Source: Paraglaciecola sp. L3A3
Lineage (GTDB): Bacteria > Pseudomonadota > Gammaproteobacteria > Enterobacterales > Alteromonadaceae
Direction of reading: 5' to 3'
Length of the DNA: 64,000 nt
Assembly (NCBI RefSeq): GCF_009796765.1
Contig: NZ_CP047023.1
Location: 2,401,501 to 2,465,500, forward strand
Shown: positions 29,853-38,951 of the stretch, in pieces
Layout of the letters: each line of letters starts with the position of its first letter
Position numbering within the stretch: position 1 is the first letter of the stretch
Notes under the pieces: model-generated
The model's input: only the letters and a program-made list of their open reading frames with translations
What the model was told of the DNA's origin: nothing
Database searches by the model: none
Program-made: the position numbers and the translations under genes

Positions 29853-29886
29853 GAGAAACAATTAAATGCTGTTTGATGTAGAGCCT

Positions 29887-30159
29887 CTATTTATTACTAG
29901 AAGCCATAGCTATAACAATTTTTAAGGCTTCTTCTTTACTAAAACCGCTGGCAATTAATGCTTGATGCATCTTGCGAAAATACTCGGCCTGAGTAGTGAT
30001 AAGTTCAGGTGTGCTCATGGCTCGTAATTCATTCAGTTTTTGTGTTGCTTGTTGTTGATTTACAAAATCTAAACCCATAGGTTTTTTATCAGCACTTTGC
30101 GCGGCAAAACTCACAGCGATAAAAACCAACATTAATATCTTCATATAACTGTTATTCAT
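29887..30159 (-). CDS. Small secreted protein, unknown
   Basis: About 90 aa. A signal peptide (MLVFIAVSFAAQSA) leaves a mature chain of roughly 66 residues rich in Gln, Glu and Lys, probably helical (QQATQKLNELRAMS). No family is recognised. ATG 30159 follows GAGAAATTTG. It ends 34 bp from the convergent adenine deaminase stop. Confidence 0.6.
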   Translation of the reverse strand: MNNSYMKILMLVFIAVSFAAQSADKKPMGLDFVNQQQATQKLNELRAMSTPELITTQAEYFRKMHQALIASGFSKEEALKIVIAMASSNK

Positions 30160-30246
30160 CAAATTTCTCTATTAAGTTTCAAAAATAATGACATGATAAT
30201 GACGTAATGTTTGTTGAGTAGCAATCTTTAGTAAGTGATAAATAAG

Positions 30247-30275
30247 AAACACCAAACGTATGGTTTGGTGTTTTT
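30247..30275. terminator. Rho-independent terminator
   Basis: An 11-bp perfect stem (AAACACCAAAC / GTTTGGTGTTT) with a 5-nt loop and T-rich flanks on both strands. It follows the EF-hand gene on the minus strand. Confidence 0.75.
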
Positions 30276-30322
30276 GCATGCTTAATACTTATATGTGGCA
30301 ATTGTATACTGCCGCGATAAGT

Positions 30323-30553
30323 TTATTGATCGATATTTATTTCAGCTTCTAATTCGTCTTTCGACAAATAGCCATCCGCGTTTAGATCTAGTTTGATAAA
30401 GTTTTCGCTAAGAAAAGCATCATTTTGTGCTTCTTCAAGGCTAATTAGTCCATCTTGATCCGTATCTAATGGATGGAATTTTTCATCTGGCTCTTGAGCG
30501 GTAATTGCCAAAGAAAATAGTGTTGCAGTTAAAACTAGTAAATATTTTGTCAT
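30323..30553 (-). CDS. Small exported EF-hand calcium-binding protein
   Basis: A 76-aa product with a signal peptide (YLLVLTATLFSLAITAQ) and two EF-hand loops, DTDQDGLISLEE and DLNADGYLSKDE, each with the Asp/Asn pattern at positions 1, 3, 5 and a final Glu. It would be a periplasmic calcium-binding protein; partners are unknown. The frame extends to 30634, but ATG 30553, preceded by GGAG, gives the signal peptide at the N terminus. Confidence 0.82.
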   Translation of the reverse strand: MTKYLLVLTATLFSLAITAQEPDEKFHPLDTDQDGLISLEEAQNDAFLSENFIKLDLNADGYLSKDELEAEINIDQ

Positions 30554-30634
30554 ATTGACTCTCCAAATAAATGTAAGAACATAAAGTTGCACCATAGCGC
30601 ACGGTTCAACAGCTTGTGATATTGCTTCAATCAA

Positions 30635-30945
30635 ATCTTAAGATTAAAGATAAGTTCGCGTCTGGTTGAATCTGAGGAATAACGCTAGCTTATAAACTTG
30701 TAATATCAATTGCTGTGCCAAATAATTATTCTTTATTAATATCAATGCTTTATGTTGTTTTTTATGTGGTGGGTAGATGTTAGATGAGTATAAATAAAAA
30801 TATTTGTATCTTGTTGTATACACATAAATGTTGTCTTGATAATAGATTACTAATAATCAATAACTTAGAGAGAGTTCATGGGCAGACACATTCCCTTTGA
30901 ACTTCCAGACTTTTATCTGAAAGTTCAAAGGGGTTTACACAGTTA
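30635..30945. other. Intergenic region with a hairpin
   Basis: About 310 bp with no gene. At 30893-30932 a 12-bp stem (CCCTTTGAACTT / AAGTTCAAAGGG) encloses a second pairing (CAGA/TCTG). It lies just past the stop of the minus-strand phosphorylase, so it is probably its transcript end, although it lacks a clear T-run. Confidence 0.5.
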
Positions 30946-32697
30946 CTATATGTTTGAAATCCACAAACTTTGATAAGGTTGTAATTGATACTCAAGCTGC
31001 TCTAAATCAATCTGTTGCTGACTAATTAGGTCTAACCAAGTATCGGTACCAATTAAATTTAAATCACTTAAACGTAATGTTTGAGGTGTGTTGGATACAT
31101 TATGTACACAAAAAACACTTTGACTTCGATTTAAACTCTGCCGCCAAAAGCCAAATAGTTGTTCACCTAACTGCAGTGTAAATTGAGTTGCATTAGGGTG
31201 AAAAGCCGGCTGTAGTTTTCGAATATCTAGCAACTCCAACATTTTTTTATGCACTTTCGCATGTTGATTATCTGTGTTGTCTAGTTGTGATTTAAGTTGT
31301 TCAAAATCCCATTTATGTCTATTAATAGAGCGATTTTGACTGGTGTTTCTCACTTTTTCGTAATCGTTACCTGTGCCCAATAAACTATGGATATACACTC
31401 CTGGGATCCCTTCTAACCCAAACATTATTGCATGGGCGCAGATAAAACGTTCTAGCCCCCATCTATCTTGGCCTTTAACCGTTCCTTGTAAGGCATCGTA
31501 AAGAGCAATATTAATTTCATAGGCTTTTTGTTCACCTGTCTCTGCTTGTCGCCAAGAAATACGGCCGCCAAAATTTTGCATCGTATTGACTAAAGTGGTG
31601 AGTTCTATATCGTCTAATAGACCTTCGGCTGGACGTAAACCTATACCGTCATGTGAGGCAATAAAATTAAAGAAAAACGTACCATTTTGGGCCGGAGGCA
31701 TACTACATAACCAGGCTTTTAAATGTTTACAAGAGCCGGTAACAAGAGAGTTAACCAACAAAGGTGGCAGTGAAAAGTTATAAATTCCATGGGCTTCGTT
31801 AGCATTACCAAAGTAAGTTAAGTTCTGTCTATTAGGAATATTCGTTTCTGTTATTATCACCGCATCATCAACAGCATGTTCAATTAACGTGCGTAATAGC
31901 CTTACGACTTCATGGGTTTGTTCTAAGTTGATACAAGATGTACCTAATTTTTTCCACAAAAAGGCCACCGCATCTAAGCGGAATAAACGGATCCCTGTAT
32001 CTAGATATTGGCGAATAATTGATACAAAGGTGTCTAAAACATTTGGATTGGTAAAATCAAAGTCTACTTGGTCATGACTGAAGGTACACCAAACATGTTT
32101 TTCACCCTTGCTAGTTTCTGTTAATCGCAGTAAATCTGATGTTCTAGGTCTAACTACCTGGCTTACATCTTTGTCTGGTGAAGCGGTATAAAAAAAGTCG
32201 TGGCCTTGACCTTCACCTTTTATAAAGTTAGAAAACCAAGCACTCCTAGATGAACAATGATTAATCACTACATCAGACATCAAACGGTAGTCTTTTGTTA
32301 TGCCCTCAATATCATCCCAGTCACCTAAAGATTCATTGACAGTTGAATAATCAATTACAGAAAACCCATCATCTGAGCTATAGGGGAAAAATGGCAAAAT
32401 ATGTACACTATTGATAGTATTTCCGCAATATTGTTTAAGAAAACTATGCAGCGTTTTTAAAGGTTTTTCGTCTTTTGTTTCTACACTATCACCGTAGGTG
32501 ATCAACAATACATCTTGTTGATCCCAATTATTATGATGTTGCTTCGGCTCAAGTACATTTTCAGGCCGTTGTATTTTCATACTGGTTAATAGTTGCTCGG
32601 TTAAATCTTTAATACTTATATCTAAATCAACACCTTGGTAAATCACATCTAAATGATGCGCTACCTTTATGTTTAGTTGTTCGAATATAGAAGACAT
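30946..32697 (-). CDS. GH13 sucrose phosphorylase-like enzyme, probable glucosylglycerate phosphorylase
   Basis: A 583-aa cytoplasmic GH13 (subfamily 18-type) phosphorylase. [40 protein letters not shown] (nucleophile Asp), ITETNIP (acid/base Glu) and [12 protein letters not shown] follow sucrose phosphorylase closely. The operon also encodes the two steps of glucosylglycerate synthesis and a glycerate kinase. The likely reaction is therefore glucosylglycerate + phosphate to glucose 1-phosphate + D-glycerate, an activity known in this subfamily. Sucrose phosphorylase activity cannot be excluded by motif alone. It starts 9 bp after the synthase stop, with AGGGGCG as ribosome binding site, and is last in the operon. 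Confidence 0.85.
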   Translation of the reverse strand: MSSIFEQLNIKVAHHLDVIYQGVDLDISIKDLTEQLLTSMKIQRPENVLEPKQHHNNWDQQDVLLITYGDSVETKDEKPLKTLHSFLKQYCGNTINSVHILPFFPYSSDDGFSVIDYSTVNESLGDWDDIEGITKDYRLMSDVVINHCSSRSAWFSNFIKGEGQGHDFFYTASPDKDVSQVVRPRTSDLLRLTETSKGEKHVWCTFSHDQVDFDFTNPNVLDTFVSIIRQYLDTGIRLFRLDAVAFLWKKLGTSCINLEQTHEVVRLLRTLIEHAVDDAVIITETNIPNRQNLTYFGNANEAHGIYNFSLPPLLVNSLVTGSCKHLKAWLCSMPPAQNGTFFFNFIASHDGIGLRPAEGLLDDIELTTLVNTMQNFGGRISWRQAETGEQKAYEINIALYDALQGTVKGQDRWGLERFICAHAIMFGLEGIPGVYIHSLLGTGNDYEKVRNTSQNRSINRHKWDFEQLKSQLDNTDNQHAKVHKKMLELLDIRKLQPAFHPNATQFTLQLGEQLFGFWRQSLNRSQSVFCVHNVSNTPQTLRLSDLNLIGTDTWLDLISQQQIDLEQLEYQLQPYQSLWISNI

Positions 32698-32706
32698 ATT
32701 CGCCCC

Positions 32707-33933
32707 TTATACTTGTTTGAATTCTTCGTAGTCTTGTTCTACAGCGTCTTTAAGTTGTTCTAATACATCTGGTATGGCACTTACCACCCGATTCCAGCTT
32801 GGAATAAAAGGTGTTTCCATTGGATGGTCTAAGAAACTTTCGCCAGCTTTCATTATATTTTCTGCAAACAACTCAACTGCTTTTTCTTCACTATGGATGT
32901 CTATAGTAAGACCATTCATCAATGCATCATTGTTATAAGTTTCAATGAAATCCAAGGCTATCCTGTAGTAAGTGGCCTTTAATGACCTAAAAGACTCGGT
33001 AGAAAATGTTTCACCTTGAGTAGCAAGTTTTCGAATGAGAGCTTTAGTTATGTCGATAGACATTTTTGATAAGCCACCTTGGTCATTGTCAGCAGACAAA
33101 TCTTGGTGTTTATGGTCATAAGTTTTAGCAATATCAGCCTGGCATAGGCGGTTATTAGAATAATTACGCTGCATTTCAGATAAAACGCCAATTTCTAAGC
33201 CCCAATCACTAGGAATGCGAATATCGTTTAACACATCACGTCTGAAAGAAAACTCGCCAGCTAATGGATATCTAAAGCTGTCCATATATTCTAAATAGTC
33301 ATTATGGCCAACTACCTTTTGTAATGCTCTTATTAAAGGTGTCACCAATAACCTAGAAACTCGGCCATTAATTTTTCCATCAGCGACACGGGCATAATAA
33401 CCTTTACAAAACTCATAATTAAATCTGGGATTGGCAACTGGATAAATGAGTCTCGCTAATAATCCTCTATCATAAGTTAAGATATCACAATCATGTAATG
33501 CAACAGATTCTGCTTTACCAGTAGCCAGTACATAACCCATGCAGTACCAAACGTTGCGGCCTTTACCTAACTCTTTAGGCGCTAAGCCCAAGGCTTCTAA
33601 TTTTGCATCTAACGCTTTTAATCTAGGGCCTTCGTTCCAAAGAACACGGTGATTTTGTGGCAGTCTGCCGAAAAATTTTAAGGCATGTTGGTATTGGGCT
33701 TGATCTGCTCTGTCTAAGCCAATCACGATTTGTGACAAGTAGGGGACATCACAAATATGATCAATAATATTCGGTAAAGCTGTGCCTTCTAATTCTGAAA
33801 ATAAAGAAGGCAAAATGAGTGCCATTGGGCGTTTTTTAGAAAATTCTTGCAACTCTTTTTCTAGTTCTTCTGTAGGTCGCTCAGATAAATTGTGCAATGT
33901 TGTCACTATGCCATTTTGATAAAAGTCAGCCAT
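32707..33933 (-). CDS. gpgS: Glucosyl-3-phosphoglycerate synthase (GT81-type)
   Basis: A 408-aa retaining glycosyltransferase. It would join glucose from an NDP-glucose donor to 3-phosphoglycerate, the first step to glucosylglycerate. IVIGLDRADQAQY, GKGRNVWYCMGY, the metal-binding DxD in LHDCDILTYD, and GEFSFRRDVL with DWGLEIGVLSEM are characteristic of GpgS. The open frame extends to 34014 inside the phosphatase gene, but ATG 33933, 9 bp after GGAGAC, is the clear start. It lies 31 bp after the phosphatase stop. Confidence 0.88.
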   Translation of the reverse strand: MADFYQNGIVTTLHNLSERPTEELEKELQEFSKKRPMALILPSLFSELEGTALPNIIDHICDVPYLSQIVIGLDRADQAQYQHALKFFGRLPQNHRVLWNEGPRLKALDAKLEALGLAPKELGKGRNVWYCMGYVLATGKAESVALHDCDILTYDRGLLARLIYPVANPRFNYEFCKGYYARVADGKINGRVSRLLVTPLIRALQKVVGHNDYLEYMDSFRYPLAGEFSFRRDVLNDIRIPSDWGLEIGVLSEMQRNYSNNRLCQADIAKTYDHKHQDLSADNDQGGLSKMSIDITKALIRKLATQGETFSTESFRSLKATYYRIALDFIETYNNDALMNGLTIDIHSEEKAVELFAENIMKAGESFLDHPMETPFIPSWNRVVSAIPDVLEQLKDAVEQDYEEFKQV

Positions 33934-33964
33934 ATTGTCTCCATAGATAAATCTAAAATTAATG

Positions 33965-34783
33965 TTATTTAAATAAAATTGCTTCGATACATTCAGACCA
34001 ACCAGTCGGACCAAAATTATGACTGGTTAATACTTTGTTGGTACGTTTTAATTCTGGTGGTGGCGTGGTTGGCGATAAAATACGAATAGCTAGACTTGCC
34101 ACCTCTAACATAGCTACATCGTTTTGCCCATCACCCAGTGCGATAGATTCACATTGTAGTTCTGGATGTTGTTTTTTATATTCATTAAGTAACCAAATAA
34201 GTGCCTGTCCTTTGTCACTATGGCCGGTTACATGTAAAAATCTTCCTCCTTGTAAAGGGGTAGCGCCCATTTCTTGTAATGCATGGATGAATAATTGTTT
34301 TGATTGTTCATTGCCTAACCAGTTTACCGGTTCGCCATATCCTCTATTTGCAGCAAGTTTAGCTTCTGATTCACTCAAACCGGTTACTTGGGTAATACGT
34401 TTAACTGTCATGTTTGAAAAATGTTCGAATTCGCCATTAAAGGTATCTTTTAGTGATTCTATAATATCAATCCAGTGCTGAACCTTGGGTGAGAATTCTT
34501 TTATCCAGTAACCAGACTTTTCTAGTGTACCATTCGGTTGCTGAGGTAAAAAATGGATTGGAATATAAATCGCGGCCCCATTCTCAATAATAAAGGGGGT
34601 ATCCAGCTGCAACTCTTTACGCAGCTCAAATAATTCGGCGTATGTTTTACTGGTATTAGGGATGACTGGGATATCGAGATTTTTTAATTTCTTTAGGATT
34701 TTAACCGCGGGGGCAAAGCTATAAGTGTGATGGTCAAGTAAAGTTCCATCTAGATCAGTGAAAATTAGCGTTTGTTTTTTCAT
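33965..34783 (-). CDS. HAD-family phosphatase, probable glucosyl(mannosyl)-3-phosphoglycerate phosphatase
   Basis: A 272-aa HAD phosphatase of the MpgP/YedP type. The catalytic motif is FTDLDGTLLD (nucleophile Asp, general acid Asp two residues on). PFIIENGAAIYIP and the C-terminal ALGDGQNDVAML (motif IV) complete the fold. It would remove the phosphate from glucosyl-3-phosphoglycerate to give glucosylglycerate. Its start overlaps the upstream kinase stop by 4 bp (ATGA type), which indicates translational coupling. The substrate is inferred from the adjacent GpgS. Confidence 0.86.
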   Translation of the reverse strand: MKKQTLIFTDLDGTLLDHHTYSFAPAVKILKKLKNLDIPVIPNTSKTYAELFELRKELQLDTPFIIENGAAIYIPIHFLPQQPNGTLEKSGYWIKEFSPKVQHWIDIIESLKDTFNGEFEHFSNMTVKRITQVTGLSESEAKLAANRGYGEPVNWLGNEQSKQLFIHALQEMGATPLQGGRFLHVTGHSDKGQALIWLLNEYKKQHPELQCESIALGDGQNDVAMLEVASLAIRILSPTTPPPELKRTNKVLTSHNFGPTGWSECIEAILFK

Positions 34784-35664
34784 TTTTCACTTCTCCTTTG
34801 ATGTTCAATAATTTTTCTAACTGAGTTGAGTATATAAACATGTTCACATTTATCAGCTAGAGTATTTAGGCTGTGTTCGGTTAATCGTTGATAATATTGA
34901 ATAAAGTTTTTTATTTGCTCATTATTCATGACTGCATCGGTGATTTTGTCGCCAAGTGAATCTGCTAATTTTTGTTCTTGTTCTAACCGCCATGCATAAA
35001 CGTCTGTAAACGACGGAGCTTTAAACATAACCCATTTATCCATGTATTTATACAATGGTTGATAATGTAACATCAGTTGAGTATTGGCATAATTGCGCCA
35101 AATAGCTTGTTTATCTTGTAATGCTTCTAGTGAATTAACTGGCACTTCAAGTTCAGATTCTTGTTGAGCATCAACCCCCCAACACCATCCCTCAAATATA
35201 ACTATGTCTATTTGTTTATCTATTTTTGTCCACTGACTTAAATTATAAGGGTTATCTGTGGCTTTATTGAACCGTGGAATAGTTACTGGTAGTTGTGCTG
35301 ATTTAATTTTTTCTAATGCTTGTTTAATTAAACTAGTGTCATGGGTGCCTGGTACGCCTCTGGTTTTAAATAGGGGGTGTACATCGGTTGCCAAAATTTC
35401 ACGTTCATCTTGACTGTAATAAAAGTCATCTAATGACATTACTATCACAGACAAATTGTATTTTTCTTCTAAATATAATTTTAGGTAATCAGAAAGGGTT
35501 GATTTACCTGAGCCTTGGCAACCATTTATGCCAACAAAATAGCTTGTTTCTGCACTTTTTTGGTGCAATGCAATTTCATCTGCCAAAGGGATATAAAATT
35601 CTTTTGCCGTTTGTTGAAACACGCTAGGGAGCTTGTGTTGGTTAATAAAAGTCTCGGTTAACAT
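34780..35664 (-). CDS. D-glycerate 3-kinase-like P-loop kinase
   Basis: A 294-aa kinase. The Walker A is GCQGSGKST, followed by VMSLDDFYYSQDER, VHPLFKTRGVPGTHD and IPRFNKATDNP. FEGWCWGVD is typical of the plant/bacterial D-glycerate 3-kinase family related to uridine kinases. It would phosphorylate D-glycerate released by the phosphorylase to 3-phosphoglycerate, closing a cycle with GpgS. It is the first gene of the four-gene operon; its upstream region is shared with the divergent Moco operon. Confidence 0.85.
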   Translation of the reverse strand: MLTETFINQHKLPSVFQQTAKEFYIPLADEIALHQKSAETSYFVGINGCQGSGKSTLSDYLKLYLEEKYNLSVIVMSLDDFYYSQDEREILATDVHPLFKTRGVPGTHDTSLIKQALEKIKSAQLPVTIPRFNKATDNPYNLSQWTKIDKQIDIVIFEGWCWGVDAQQESELEVPVNSLEALQDKQAIWRNYANTQLMLHYQPLYKYMDKWVMFKAPSFTDVYAWRLEQEQKLADSLGDKITDAVMNNEQIKNFIQYYQRLTEHSLNTLADKCEHVYILNSVRKIIEHQRRSEK

Positions 35665-35909
35665 AAATTTAGTTTCCTAATTTGTTGGCTAAACTTGCAT
35701 ATCTTTTAGTCAACATTCCATATTTTATAATTACTATTACAACTTATGTGCCAACAACTTTTTATAAGGCATATTCTTTAGCCTATTTATTACATACTCA
35801 TATATGATGTGTGATTATGTTGTCTTGGGAGAAATTTGTTTTGCATTACTCCGTTCCTTTTATATGGTACAAATAGATAACTGCTATTACATATTTTATG
35901 CAATAGCTA
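35665..35909. other. Intergenic region between the divergent glucosylglycerate and Moco operons
   Basis: About 245 bp, AT-rich, with no reading frame worth naming. Promoters for both operons must lie here, but I see no motif strong enough to place them. Confidence 0.5.
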
Positions 35910-36058
35910 CTTTATAGCTCCGAGCTTATTTACCTAAATCTACACAGGCAAGGTATATGGGCCGTGAACTTGCTTTTAAGTTCGCCAGGGTTGCAAGAGA
36001 AATCGAACAGCCTCCCGTAAACACCTACTTTTTGGTGTTTAAATTTGGAAAGGTGTTA
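35910..36058 (+). promoter_or_regulatory. Moco riboswitch (moaA leader RNA)
   Basis: The leader contains GGGCCGTGA, GTTCGCCAGGG, GCCTCCCGTA and GGAAAGGTGT in the same order and spacing as the E. coli moaA Moco RNA, the conserved core of that motif. A small hairpin (AAACACC / GGTGTTT, around 36019-36040) is inserted before the GGAAAGGTG ribosome-binding segment. The moaA ATG is 9 bp further on. Class members sense molybdenum (or tungsten) cofactor and reduce translation of the synthesis genes. The left boundary is approximate. Confidence 0.85.
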
Positions 36059-36066
36059 ATCAAAAC

Positions 36067-37035
36067 ATGTTAGAAGATAAATTTGGACGCCGTTTCCACT
36101 ATTTACGGCTGTCTATTACAGACGTGTGTAATTTCAGGTGTGACTACTGTCTGCCAGATGGTTACGCATGTGATAGTGATAGAAATTTCCTTTCAGTTAG
36201 TGAAATACAAACCTTGGTTAAAGGTTTTGCCGCTTTAGGTACCAGTAAAGTACGTATCACAGGTGGTGAGCCTTCTCTTCGAAAAGACCTAGCTGAAATT
36301 ATTAAAAATTGTGCTAATACCCCTGGTATAGAACATGTCGCTATGACAACTAATGGTTATAAGCTTGAGTCTAATATACAAACTTGGGTTGACGCCGGTT
36401 TAGATTCGCTTAATGTCAGTATTGATAGTTTAGATCCTCGAATGTTTCAGTCTATTACTGGGCACGATTCCTTAGATTCTATTTTGACTGGAATTGATAA
36501 AGCATTAGCTTTAGGTGTTAAAGTTAAAGTGAATGTTGTATTGATGAAACAATATAATGCGGCTGAGTTTAGTCAGTTTTTAAACTGGGTTAAATCTACT
36601 CCCATTAGTTTACGTTTTATCGAGTTGATGCAAACTGGAGATAATCTAACATTTTTTCAAGAAAATCATGTTTCCGGGTTACCTTTCAAAGAGCAGCTGC
36701 TAGAGAGTGGTTGGAGCCAATTAATCCGCAGTAAAACTGCTGGTCCTGCTCAGGAGTTTTATCATCCTGACTCTGAAGGCCGAATTGGTTTAATTATGCC
36801 TTACAGTAAAGACTTTTGTGGCACATGTAATCGATTAAGGGTATCGGCCATAGGTAAACTGCATCTTTGTTTATTTGCAGAACAAGGTCTAGACATAAGA
36901 GCCTCATTACAATCAGCAGATAGTATTGAATTACAGAAGCAACTCTCAAGTTTATTGTCTGATAAAGAAGCGACACATTGGTTACAAGATGGTTATACCG
37001 GTGGCACTAAACATTTGGCTATGTTGGGCGGTTAG
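36067..37035 (+). CDS. moaA: GTP 3',8-cyclase MoaA (radical SAM)
   Basis: The first enzyme of molybdenum cofactor synthesis, which rearranges GTP with MoaC to cyclic pyranopterin monophosphate. The radical-SAM cluster CxxxCxxC is Cys21, Cys25 and Cys28 in CNFRCDYC. RITGGEPSLRKD binds SAM. The second cluster is in DFCGTCNRLR and CLFAEQG. The essential C-terminal Gly-Gly is present (LAMLGG). At 322 aa it is full length. It is preceded by a Moco riboswitch and followed 10 bp later by mobA. Confidence 0.97.
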   Translation: MLEDKFGRRFHYLRLSITDVCNFRCDYCLPDGYACDSDRNFLSVSEIQTLVKGFAALGTSKVRITGGEPSLRKDLAEIIKNCANTPGIEHVAMTTNGYKLESNIQTWVDAGLDSLNVSIDSLDPRMFQSITGHDSLDSILTGIDKALALGVKVKVNVVLMKQYNAAEFSQFLNWVKSTPISLRFIELMQTGDNLTFFQENHVSGLPFKEQLLESGWSQLIRSKTAGPAQEFYHPDSEGRIGLIMPYSKDFCGTCNRLRVSAIGKLHLCLFAEQGLDIRASLQSADSIELQKQLSSLLSDKEATHWLQDGYTGGTKHLAMLGG

Positions 37036-37045
37036 TGGTGAGTAT

Positions 37046-37648
37046 ATGTTAGCTGGAATTGCCCTTGCCGGTGGACGCTCGAGTCGAATGGGAAAGGACA
37101 AAAGTTTATTGTCTATACCCGATACTGATTTAACTTTATTGAGTCATTGTCAAAAGTTGTTAGCTGGATTACAGCCCATAAAAGTGTGGATCAGTGGTAT
37201 AAAGGATAACCAAGCTTTAGTAGATGTTTACCCTAATTATGGACCTATGTCTGGTATCCATAGCGTGCTCAGTTATTTAATAAATAACGAGCCTGATATT
37301 ACTGAAGTCCTCTTTGTGCCCGTTGATATGCCTGCGTTAACGCTTGAAGATTTGCAATTATTAGTGCAACAAGGGCAAAAATTTAACTCACTTTGTTACT
37401 ATCAAGATCATCATTTCCCTTTATATATGCCTATAAGAAAAAATATTTTAAGCCATTTGGAACAACAGCTGCAGCATGCTGTAGAACTACCAAGCCAGGG
37501 TAAAAATAAACAATTATCCATGCGCAAAGTATTAAACCACTTTGCAGCAAAATCAATACCAGTAACCAATCAATCTTCACTTATAAACATAAATACTCCT
37601 CAGCAATGGCAACAACATTGCGAGTTGAGTAAAGTTAAAGGTAAATAA
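37046..37648 (+). CDS. mobA: Molybdenum cofactor guanylyltransferase
   Basis: A 200-aa nucleotidyltransferase that attaches GMP to Moco to form the MGD cofactor. The N terminus LAGIALAGGRSSRMGKDKSLL is the MobA nucleotide-binding signature, and PVDMPAL carries the metal-binding Asp. The open frame extends upstream into moaA, but ATG 37046, after GGTGAG, is the correct start. It is encoded within the mo operon, 10 bp after moaA and with its stop abutting the moaB start. Confidence 0.93.
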   Translation: MLAGIALAGGRSSRMGKDKSLLSIPDTDLTLLSHCQKLLAGLQPIKVWISGIKDNQALVDVYPNYGPMSGIHSVLSYLINNEPDITEVLFVPVDMPALTLEDLQLLVQQGQKFNSLCYYQDHHFPLYMPIRKNILSHLEQQLQHAVELPSQGKNKQLSMRKVLNHFAAKSIPVTNQSSLININTPQQWQQHCELSKVKGK

Positions 37649-38191
37649 ATGGCATCGCAAATAACGACTGAAACAAAACAACTCAATATAGCGGTTTTAA
37701 CGGTTTCTGATACAAGGACTGAAGATAATGATACTTCAGGCCAATATTTAGTGCAGGCTGTAATTGACGCAGGGCATAAGTTTATTGAAAAGAATATTGT
37801 TATTGATGATAAGTTTAAAATCAGAGCCGAATTATCCAATTGGATTGCATCAGATCAAGTACAAGTAGTGCTTATAACAGGTGGCACCGGGTTTACTGCT
37901 AGAGATACCACCCCAGAAGCGGTTAAACCTTTATTCGATAAAGATATTGAAGGATTCGGCGAACTGTTTAGGCATGTCTCATTTTTAGAAATTGGCACGT
38001 CGACTGTGCAATCAAGAGCCCTTGCCGGAATGGCAAATGGTACTGCTATTTTTTGTATGCCTGGTTCTACAGGGGCATGTAAAACGGCTTGGACTAAAAT
38101 TTTGCTGCAGCAACTCAATTCAACACATAGGCCCTGTAACTTTGTTGTACATTTAAAAAATGTAACAGCAAGCTGTGAAAGTAGGGGGTAA
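37649..38191 (+). CDS. moaB: Molybdenum cofactor biosynthesis protein MoaB
   Basis: A 180-aa member of the MoaB/Mog fold: NIAVLTVSDTRTEDNDTSG at the start, then LITGGTGFTARDTTPEAV and the MPGSTGA loop, the molybdopterin/nucleotide contacts of the family. In most bacteria MoaB or Mog adenylylates molybdopterin before molybdate insertion. Start and stop are directly adjacent to mobA and overlapped closely by moaC. Confidence 0.94.
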   Translation: MASQITTETKQLNIAVLTVSDTRTEDNDTSGQYLVQAVIDAGHKFIEKNIVIDDKFKIRAELSNWIASDQVQVVLITGGTGFTARDTTPEAVKPLFDKDIEGFGELFRHVSFLEIGTSTVQSRALAGMANGTAIFCMPGSTGACKTAWTKILLQQLNSTHRPCNFVVHLKNVTASCESRG

Positions 38192-38195
38192 ATTT

Positions 38196-38690
38196 GTGAC
38201 TGCACAAGAAAAATTTAGTCATATTAATGAGCAAGGTAAAGCCAATATGGTAGATGTGACTGAAAAGCAAATCACACAGCGCCAAGCCATAGCTGAAGGT
38301 TATATTAAAATGTCACAACAAGCTTTTGATTTATTAAAAAATAATCAACACGCTAAAGGAGATGTTTTATCCGTTGCTCAAATAGCTGGTATTCAGGGCG
38401 CAAAAAAATGCAGCGATCTTATTCCTTTATGCCATCCATTAATGCTTTCGAAAGTACAGATTGAATTTCAAATTTTAGATGACTCTCAACAAGTGCGAAT
38501 TCAAGCATTGTGCAAGTTATCAGGCCAAACAGGAGTAGAGATGGAAGCATTAACCGCCGTAAGTGTCGCTGCTCTTACTTTATTCGATATGTGTAAGGCA
38601 GTAGACCCATTAATGGAAATTTCTGGCATTAGAGTATTAAAAAAGCAGGGCGGTAAAAGTGGTGATTGGCAAGTTGAGAAGGTTAAATGA
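38196..38690 (+). CDS. moaC: Cyclic pyranopterin monophosphate synthase
   Basis: A 164-aa enzyme that works with MoaA to make cPMP. MVDVTEKQITQRQAIAEG, AQIAGIQGAKKCSDLIPLCHPL and TGVEMEALTAVSVAALTLFDMCKA are MoaC signatures, including the catalytic Lys and His region. The open frame extends to a GTG at 38175 inside moaB, but GTG 38196, 7 bp after AGGGGG, is preferred because the protein then begins at its usual length. Confidence 0.95.
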   Translation: MTAQEKFSHINEQGKANMVDVTEKQITQRQAIAEGYIKMSQQAFDLLKNNQHAKGDVLSVAQIAGIQGAKKCSDLIPLCHPLMLSKVQIEFQILDDSQQVRIQALCKLSGQTGVEMEALTAVSVAALTLFDMCKAVDPLMEISGIRVLKKQGGKSGDWQVEKVK

Positions 38691-38947
38691 TTAATATACT
38701 TTTTTTTGGTCAACTTAAAGAACGTTTAAACCAAGACAAGATAAAAATAGACTTGTCTGAACTAAGTGATAAACAAACTAATGTGGCTAACTTACGAAAC
38801 TATTTGCAAAAACAAAATGTAGATTGGCTTGAATTTTTGCAATTTGGTCAAGCTTTGGTAGCGGTCAACCAAGAAATAGCCACTGAAGAAACCGAAATAG
38901 CAGATAATGATGAAGTGGCTTTTTTCCCACCTGTTACCGGCGGGTAA
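38687..38947 (+). CDS. moaD: Molybdopterin synthase small subunit (sulfur carrier)
   Basis: An 86-aa ubiquitin-like protein ending in the required Gly-Gly (PPVTGG), whose thiocarboxylate supplies sulfur to MoaE. NILFFGQLKERL at the N terminus is typical. The start overlaps the moaC stop by 4 bp (ATGA), indicating coupled translation. Confidence 0.94.
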   Translation: MINILFFGQLKERLNQDKIKIDLSELSDKQTNVANLRNYLQKQNVDWLEFLQFGQALVAVNQEIATEETEIADNDEVAFFPPVTGG

Positions 38948-38951
38948 TCTA

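Noticed and set aside
34035..34481. 148-codon frame on the plus strand
   Set aside because: Antisense to the glucosylglycerate phosphatase gene, which carries all HAD motifs.
37855..38205. 116-codon frame on the minus strand
   Set aside because: Antisense to moaB, which is clearly real.
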